A stretch of 8,836 bases of DNA, taken from the NCBI GenBank assembly GCA_023414975.1, contig JAEZMI010000315.1, forward strand, positions 1 to 8,836, written 5' to 3'. The stretch is from Pseudomonadota bacterium (GTDB lineage Bacteria; Pseudomonadota; Alphaproteobacteria; Rhizobiales; Xanthobacteraceae). Each line of letters begins with the position of its first letter. Positions within the stretch are counted from its first letter, which is position 1. This document shows positions 5,745 to 8,836 of this stretch, piece after piece. The translations under genes and the position numbers were made by a program. Under the pieces are notes generated by a model that made no database searches, was not told the origin of the DNA, and saw only the letters and a list, made by a program, of their open reading frames with translations.

Positions 5745-5776
5745 CGCCGCGACGGACCACCGTCGCGGCGTTCCTT
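5745..5776 (+). terminator. Hairpin terminator between acpP and fabF
   Basis: A perfect 11-bp GC-rich stem (5745-5755 with 5760-5770) with a 4-base ACCA loop is followed by TTCCTT, an imperfect T-run. It lies 13 bases after the acpP stop and 25 bases before fabF. It should end most acpP transcripts, stabilise their 3' end, and let only part read through into fabF, since no obvious promoter fits between the hairpin and fabF. Confidence 0.72.
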
Positions 5777-5801
5777 GTGTGACGTTATCCGGAGACATCG
5801 G

Positions 5802-7064
5802 ATGAGGCGTGTCGTCGTTACCGGCCTCGGCATGGTGACGCCGCTTGGATGCGGCGTGGATGCCACCTGGAAGCGGCTGCTGGCGGGCGAGAGTGGCGCC
5901 GGCCGCGTCGAGAATTTCGAGGTCTCCGACCTTCCTGCCAAGATCGCCTGCCAGATTCCGCGCGGCGACGGCTCCGACGGCACCTATAATCCCGACCAGT
6001 GGATGGAGCCGAAGGAACAGCGCAAGGTCGACGAGTTCATCGTCTATGCGATGGCCGCGGCCCACCAGGCGCTGGACGACGCCGACTGGCACCCGACCTC
6101 CTATGAGGACCAGTGCGCCTCGGGCGTGCTGATCGGCTCCGGCATCGGCGGCCTTCAGGGCATCGCCGAGACCAGCCTCCTTCTGCAGGAGCGCGGTCCG
6201 CGCCGCGTGTCTCCCTTCTTCATTCCCGGCCGCCTGATCAATCTCGCCGGCGGCTATGTCTCGATCGCGCACGGCCTGAAGGGGCCGAATCACGCCGTCG
6301 TCACCGCCTGCTCGACCGGCGCGCACGCCATTGGCGACGCGGCCCGCCTCATCGCCTTCGGCGATGCCGACGTGATGGTCGCCGGCGGCACCGAATCGCC
6401 GATCAACCGGCTGGCGCTCGCGGGCTTCGCCGCCTGCCGCGCGCTCTCCACCAGCTATAACGACACGCCGACCAAGGCCTCGCGCCCTTACGACAAGGAC
6501 CGTGACGGCTTCGTCATGGGCGAGGGGGCGGGTGTCGTGGTCGTCGAGGCGCTGGACCACGCTCTGGCCCGCGGCGCCAAGATCTATGGCGAGATCATCG
6601 GCTATGGCATGTCCGGCGACGCCTATCACATCACCGCCCCTTCCGAGGACGGCGACGGCGCCTATCGCTGCATGCAGGCGGCGCTGAAGCGGGCCGGCAT
6701 CACCGCTGGCGATCTCGACTACATCAATGCCCACGGCACCTCGACCATGGCGGACGAGATCGAGCTGGGCGCGGTGCAGCGCCTGCTGGGCAACGCCGCC
6801 GCCAAGGTGTCGATGTCCTCCACCAAATCGGCCATCGGCCATCTGCTGGGTGCTGCGGGGGCGGTGGAAGCGATCTTCTCGCTGCTCGCCATCCGCGATC
6901 AGGTGGCTCCGGCGACGCTGAACCTCGACAACCCGTCGGTGGAGACGCCGATCGATCTGGTGCCGCATACGCCGCGCGCGCGCAGCATCGACTACGCGCT
7001 GTCGAATTCTTTCGGCTTCGGCGGCACCAACGCCTCGCTGGTCTTCAAGCGCTACGCGAACTGA
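5802..7064 (+). CDS. fabF: 3-oxoacyl-[acyl carrier protein] synthase II
   Basis: FabF condenses acyl-ACP with malonyl-ACP to lengthen the chain by two carbons; in bacteria with the anaerobic pathway, KAS II extends 16:1 to 18:1. The 420-residue product is a full-length thiolase-fold ketosynthase with the Cys-His-His triad: C170 in VVTACSTGAHA, H311 in NAHGTST and H347 in KSAIGHLLGAAGA, plus K342. Other family marks are MRRVVVTGLGMVTPLG at the start, the glycine-rich GSGIGG (112-117), and SNSFGFGGTNASLVF at the end. I chose the ATG at 5802 because GGAGA (5791-5795) lies 6 bases upstream and the product starts at the conserved RRVVVTG; a TTG 27 bases earlier lies inside the terminator's T-run. 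It is separated from acpP by the hairpin. Confidence 0.98.
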   Translation: MRRVVVTGLGMVTPLGCGVDATWKRLLAGESGAGRVENFEVSDLPAKIACQIPRGDGSDGTYNPDQWMEPKEQRKVDEFIVYAMAAAHQALDDADWHPTSYEDQCASGVLIGSGIGGLQGIAETSLLLQERGPRRVSPFFIPGRLINLAGGYVSIAHGLKGPNHAVVTACSTGAHAIGDAARLIAFGDADVMVAGGTESPINRLALAGFAACRALSTSYNDTPTKASRPYDKDRDGFVMGEGAGVVVVEALDHALARGAKIYGEIIGYGMSGDAYHITAPSEDGDGAYRCMQAALKRAGITAGDLDYINAHGTSTMADEIELGAVQRLLGNAAAKVSMSSTKSAIGHLLGAAGAVEAIFSLLAIRDQVAPATLNLDNPSVETPIDLVPHTPRARSIDYALSNSFGFGGTNASLVFKRYAN

Positions 7065-7279
7065 CCGGCCGGGAAGGGCAGGGGACAAGGCCGGGCTTTT
7101 CCCCTCCCCGGATTCCCGCTTTCGCCATATTCGGGGGTAGTCTGCCTGTGCGTTACGCGGCCGGCGGACGCCAGGGCCTTCTCGGGTTGACCGGAAAGGC
7201 CCCGGCTTGTGGTTCTACGCATTTTCTTCCCGCGAACCGGAAGCCACTTCGCTCGAAAATGCACTAGGCGAGGAACCCG
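7065..7279 (+). other. Gap between fabF and mltG
   Basis: These 215 bases hold no ORF. A TTGACC at 7187-7192 could be a -35 box, but I see no fitting -10 box; another possible -10 (CATATT, 7126-7131) lacks a -35. Whether mltG has its own promoter is therefore open. An imperfect hairpin at 7080-7105 follows fabF. Confidence 0.4.
7080..7105 (+). terminator. Imperfect hairpin downstream of fabF (possible terminator)
   Basis: A 26-base near-palindrome beginning 15 bases after the fabF stop: AGGGGA pairs with TCCCCT (7080-7085 with 7100-7105), then one mismatch and AAG with CTT, around a GC-rich centre. There is a TTTT run in the 3' arm but none after the stem, so it is not a standard Rho-independent terminator. 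Confidence 0.3.
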
Positions 7280-8485
7280 ATGACCGATCAGACGCCTCCC
7301 CCGCCGACGCCCGCTCCCGCCGATAAGCCGGCCGCGGCATCGGACGCCGCGGGACCGGCAACGGCGGCTGGGACCTACAGCGCGCCGCCGCCACCCAAGC
7401 CGGTGAAGAACCGCCGCGCCTCCCAGCGCGCGGGCCACCCGCTCGTGGTGGCCGGAAGCGCCATCTTCACCCTGCTGCTGATGGTCATCCTGCTCGGCGG
7501 CGGGGCGCTGTGGATCGGCCTCAAGCGCTACGACGCCCCCGGCCCGCTGCCGCAGGACACGGCGATCATCATCCCCGGCGAATCGGGGCTGATGGATATT
7601 GCCGACCTGCTGGTGAAGCGCGGCGTGATCGACGACAAATGGGTGTTCGTCGGTGCGGCGGTCGGTACGCGCTCGTCCGGCAAGCTGAAGGCGGGCGAGT
7701 ATGAGTTCGCCGGCCATGCATCGATCCGCCAGGTGCTGGACACGATCGTCTCCGGCAAGGTGATCGAATACAACGTCACCATTCCCGAGGGGCTGACGTC
7801 GGACCAGATCGTCCAGCGCCTGCTGGAGATCGAGGAGCTGTCCGGCGTCATCCGGCAGGTGCCGCGCGAGGGCAGCCTGATGCCGGACACCTACAAGGTG
7901 ACGCGCGGCACCTCGCGCGAGGACGTGCTGCGCCGCATGGCCCGCACCCAGGACGCGCTGCTGAAGGAAATCTGGGAGAAGCGCGACCCCTCCATTCCGC
8001 TCAAATCGCCCGAGGAACTGGTGATTCTCGCCTCCATCGTCGAGAAGGAGACGGGGGTCGCGCAGGAGCGGCCGGAGGTCGCGGCGGTCTTCATCAACCG
8101 CCTGAACAAGAAGATGAAACTGCAGTCGGACCCGACGATCATCTACGGGCTGGTGCGCGGCAAGGGACGGCTCGACCGCCCGATCACCCGCGCGGACATC
8201 ACCACGCCGACGCCCTTCAACACCTACACCATTCCCGCGCTGCCGCCGGGGCCGATCGGCAATCCCGGCCGCGCCTCGCTGGAGGCGACGGCCAACCCCG
8301 CGAAGTCCAAGGCCCTTTACTTCGTGGCGGACGGCACGGGCGGGCACGCCTTCGCGGAAACGCTGGAGCAGCACAACCGGAATGTCGCGCGCTGGCGGCA
8401 GATCGAGCGCGAGCGCAAGATCGACCCCGCGAACCAGCCGGCCGGCACCTCGGGCAATACCGGCGCGACACCCGATATCGACTAG
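7280..8485 (+). CDS. mltG: Endolytic murein transglycosylase MltG
   Basis: MltG cuts glycan strands of nascent peptidoglycan at the outer face of the inner membrane and is thought to set strand length. The 401-residue protein has a Pro/Ala-rich cytoplasmic segment (1-52), one membrane helix (about 54-79), a LysM-like part (about 95-165: IIIPGESGLMDIADLLVKRGVI), and the YceG catalytic domain. The catalytic glutamate is expected in LASIVEKETG (E255, the counterpart of the E. coli active-site glutamate). FINRLNKKMKLQSDPTIIYG (271-290) and YTIPALPPGPIGNPG (316-330) are family blocks. The N-terminal segment is longer and more proline-rich than in E. coli, and residues 380-401 form a polar tail. 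The ATG at 7280 has a GAGGAA site 4 bases upstream. Its place after fabF and before yicC is common in Hyphomicrobiales. Confidence 0.97.
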   Translation: MTDQTPPPPTPAPADKPAAASDAAGPATAAGTYSAPPPPKPVKNRRASQRAGHPLVVAGSAIFTLLLMVILLGGGALWIGLKRYDAPGPLPQDTAIIIPGESGLMDIADLLVKRGVIDDKWVFVGAAVGTRSSGKLKAGEYEFAGHASIRQVLDTIVSGKVIEYNVTIPEGLTSDQIVQRLLEIEELSGVIRQVPREGSLMPDTYKVTRGTSREDVLRRMARTQDALLKEIWEKRDPSIPLKSPEELVILASIVEKETGVAQERPEVAAVFINRLNKKMKLQSDPTIIYGLVRGKGRLDRPITRADITTPTPFNTYTIPALPPGPIGNPGRASLEATANPAKSKALYFVADGTGGHAFAETLEQHNRNVARWRQIERERKIDPANQPAGTSGNTGATPDID

Positions 8486-8493
8486 AGCGCGGT

Positions 8494-8566
8494 CCGATCC
8501 GATTGAACCAATCCGATCGGCGGATCGCCCTCGAACTCCACGACCGAGGATGCGCGATCCGATCGG
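8494..8566. repeat. Palindromic CCGATC-rich element after mltG
   Basis: Starting 9 bases after the mltG stop is an 11-bp inverted repeat (8494-8504/8505 with 8509-8520) with a single C-C mismatch and an AAC loop. A second perfect 8-bp pair (8521-8528 with 8554-8561) encloses 25 bases. The palindrome CCGATCGG occurs twice, at 8513-8520 and 8559-8566. The GAGCGCGGTCCGATC-type opening resembles dispersed repeats I associate with Xanthobacteraceae genomes, but that cannot be verified from one copy. It may also act as the 3' end of the mltG transcript. Confidence 0.5.
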
Positions 8567-8587
8567 CCAGCGACGCAGGCTGAACGG

Positions 8588-8636
8588 CGCATGCTCAAGG
8601 GGGGCGCATGCTCATGGGGGCGCAGGCTCATGGGGC
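8588..8636 (+). repeat. Imperfect 16-17-bp tandem repeat, three copies
   Basis: The unit CGCATGCTCATGGGGG appears as 8588-8604 (with AAGGGGGG at the end), 8605-8620 and 8621-8636 (CGCAGG in place of CGCATG). A more degenerate copy may precede at 8574-8587. The copies differ in length by one base in the G-run, as expected from slippage. Confidence 0.8.
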
Positions 8637-8647
8637 GGCGCTTCTTC

Positions 8648-8676
8648 TTGAGGCGCCGGGGCACCCTCGCTATGGT
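8648..8676 (+). promoter_or_regulatory. Probable sigma-70-type promoter for yicC
   Basis: TTGAGG (8648-8653) and TATGGT (8671-8676) are separated by the ideal 17 bases; each matches four of six consensus positions. Transcription would start near 8683, about 30 bases before the yicC ATG. The -35 box sits in the loop and 3' arm of a small inverted repeat. Confidence 0.5.
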
Positions 8677-8712
8677 CCGCGCGCCGCACAGGTGCGCGGT
8701 GGGGGAGACAGT

Positions 8713-8836
8713 ATGGCGCTTGCCAGCATGACGGGCTTTGCCCGCACCCAGGGTCAGGCCGGGGCGTGGCAGTGGGCCTGGGAAGTGAAGTCGGTGAACG
8801 GCAAGGGGCTCGATCTGCGACTGCGCCTGCCTACCG
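8713..8836 (+). CDS. yicC: YicC-family endoribonuclease (N-terminal part, runs off the window)
   Basis: Only the first 41 codons are present. MALASMTGFARTQGQAGAWQWAWEVKSVNGKGLDLRLRLPT matches the YicC/YloC N-terminal domain, whose marks are SMTGFAR, W-E-(V/I)-(K/R)-SVN-(G/S)-(K/R) and LDLRLRLP. Members of this family have been shown to be endoribonucleases acting on RNA in the cytoplasm; older annotations call them stress-induced proteins. The ATG at 8713 is preceded by GGAG (8704-8707) five bases away and by a probable promoter. In many alphaproteobacteria gmk follows yicC, but the window ends first. Confidence 0.95.
   Translation, partial: MALASMTGFARTQGQAGAWQWAWEVKSVNGKGLDLRLRLPT

Larger units (their letters stand above)
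8486..8712 (+). other. Gap between mltG and yicC, rich in repeats and palindromes
   Basis: The 227 bases contain no supported gene. In order: a palindromic element at 8494-8566, a 16-17-bp tandem repeat at 8588-8636, a 6-bp hairpin (8636-8641 with 8653-8658), a probable promoter (8648-8676), and a CCGCGC/GCGCGG hairpin (8677-8682 with 8694-8699) ending just before the yicC ribosome site. Confidence 0.6.

Noticed and set aside
5703..7088. 461-codon minus-strand ORF opposite fabF
   Set aside because: A GC-rich antisense shadow; its translation is Arg/Gly/Ala-rich without domains, while fabF on the plus strand is intact.
7052..8374. 440-codon minus-strand ORF opposite mltG
   Set aside because: An antisense shadow of mltG with low-complexity composition and no recognisable motif.
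1..8836. A novel defence, mobile or biosynthetic system
   Set aside because: Every strand-consistent gene belongs to a known core family in a standard order, and no gap exceeds 260 bases.

Overview
The window is a GC-rich stretch of chromosome from an alphaproteobacterium, most likely a member of the Hyphomicrobiales (Rhizobiales), perhaps near Xanthobacteraceae. The evidence is the protein sequences, the G/C-rich third codon positions, and two gene neighbourhoods typical of that order side by side: rpsF-rpsR-DUF2232-rplI and fabD-fabG-acpP-fabF-mltG-yicC. The genus is an inference. Every gene recognised is a conserved core gene. I see no mobile element, CRISPR array, defence system or obvious foreign DNA.

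Left part (1 to about 3350), minus strand, read right to left: a membrane-bound GGDEF diguanylate cyclase, then a probable promoter overlapping its stop codon, a structured leader of about 190 nt, rpsF (protein S6, with an Arg/Gly-rich tail), rpsR (S18, start overlapping the rpsF stop), a 210-nt gap with three 36-bp palindromic repeats, a DUF2232 multi-pass membrane protein, and rplI (L9), which runs off the left edge. S6 and S18 bind 16S rRNA together and L9 belongs to the large subunit.

Middle part (3350 to about 7064), plus strand: a fatty acid synthesis cluster divergent from the GGDEF gene. FabD loads malonyl onto acyl carrier protein (ACP), FabG reduces the 3-ketoacyl-ACP, AcpP carries the acyl chain and FabF condenses it with malonyl-ACP. 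fabD and fabG are closely spaced. acpP follows a 259-nt leader and is separated from fabF by a strong hairpin terminator, which fits the high demand for ACP relative to the enzymes.

Right part (7065 to 8836), plus strand: mltG (endolytic murein transglycosylase) and the first 41 codons of a YicC-family endoribonuclease gene with its own probable promoter.

The genes are ordinary. The points worth a second look are in the gaps: four separate short tandem repeat arrays, one of which repeats the fabG stop codon three times in frame, a candidate S6:S18 autoregulatory leader, and the RG-rich tail of S6.
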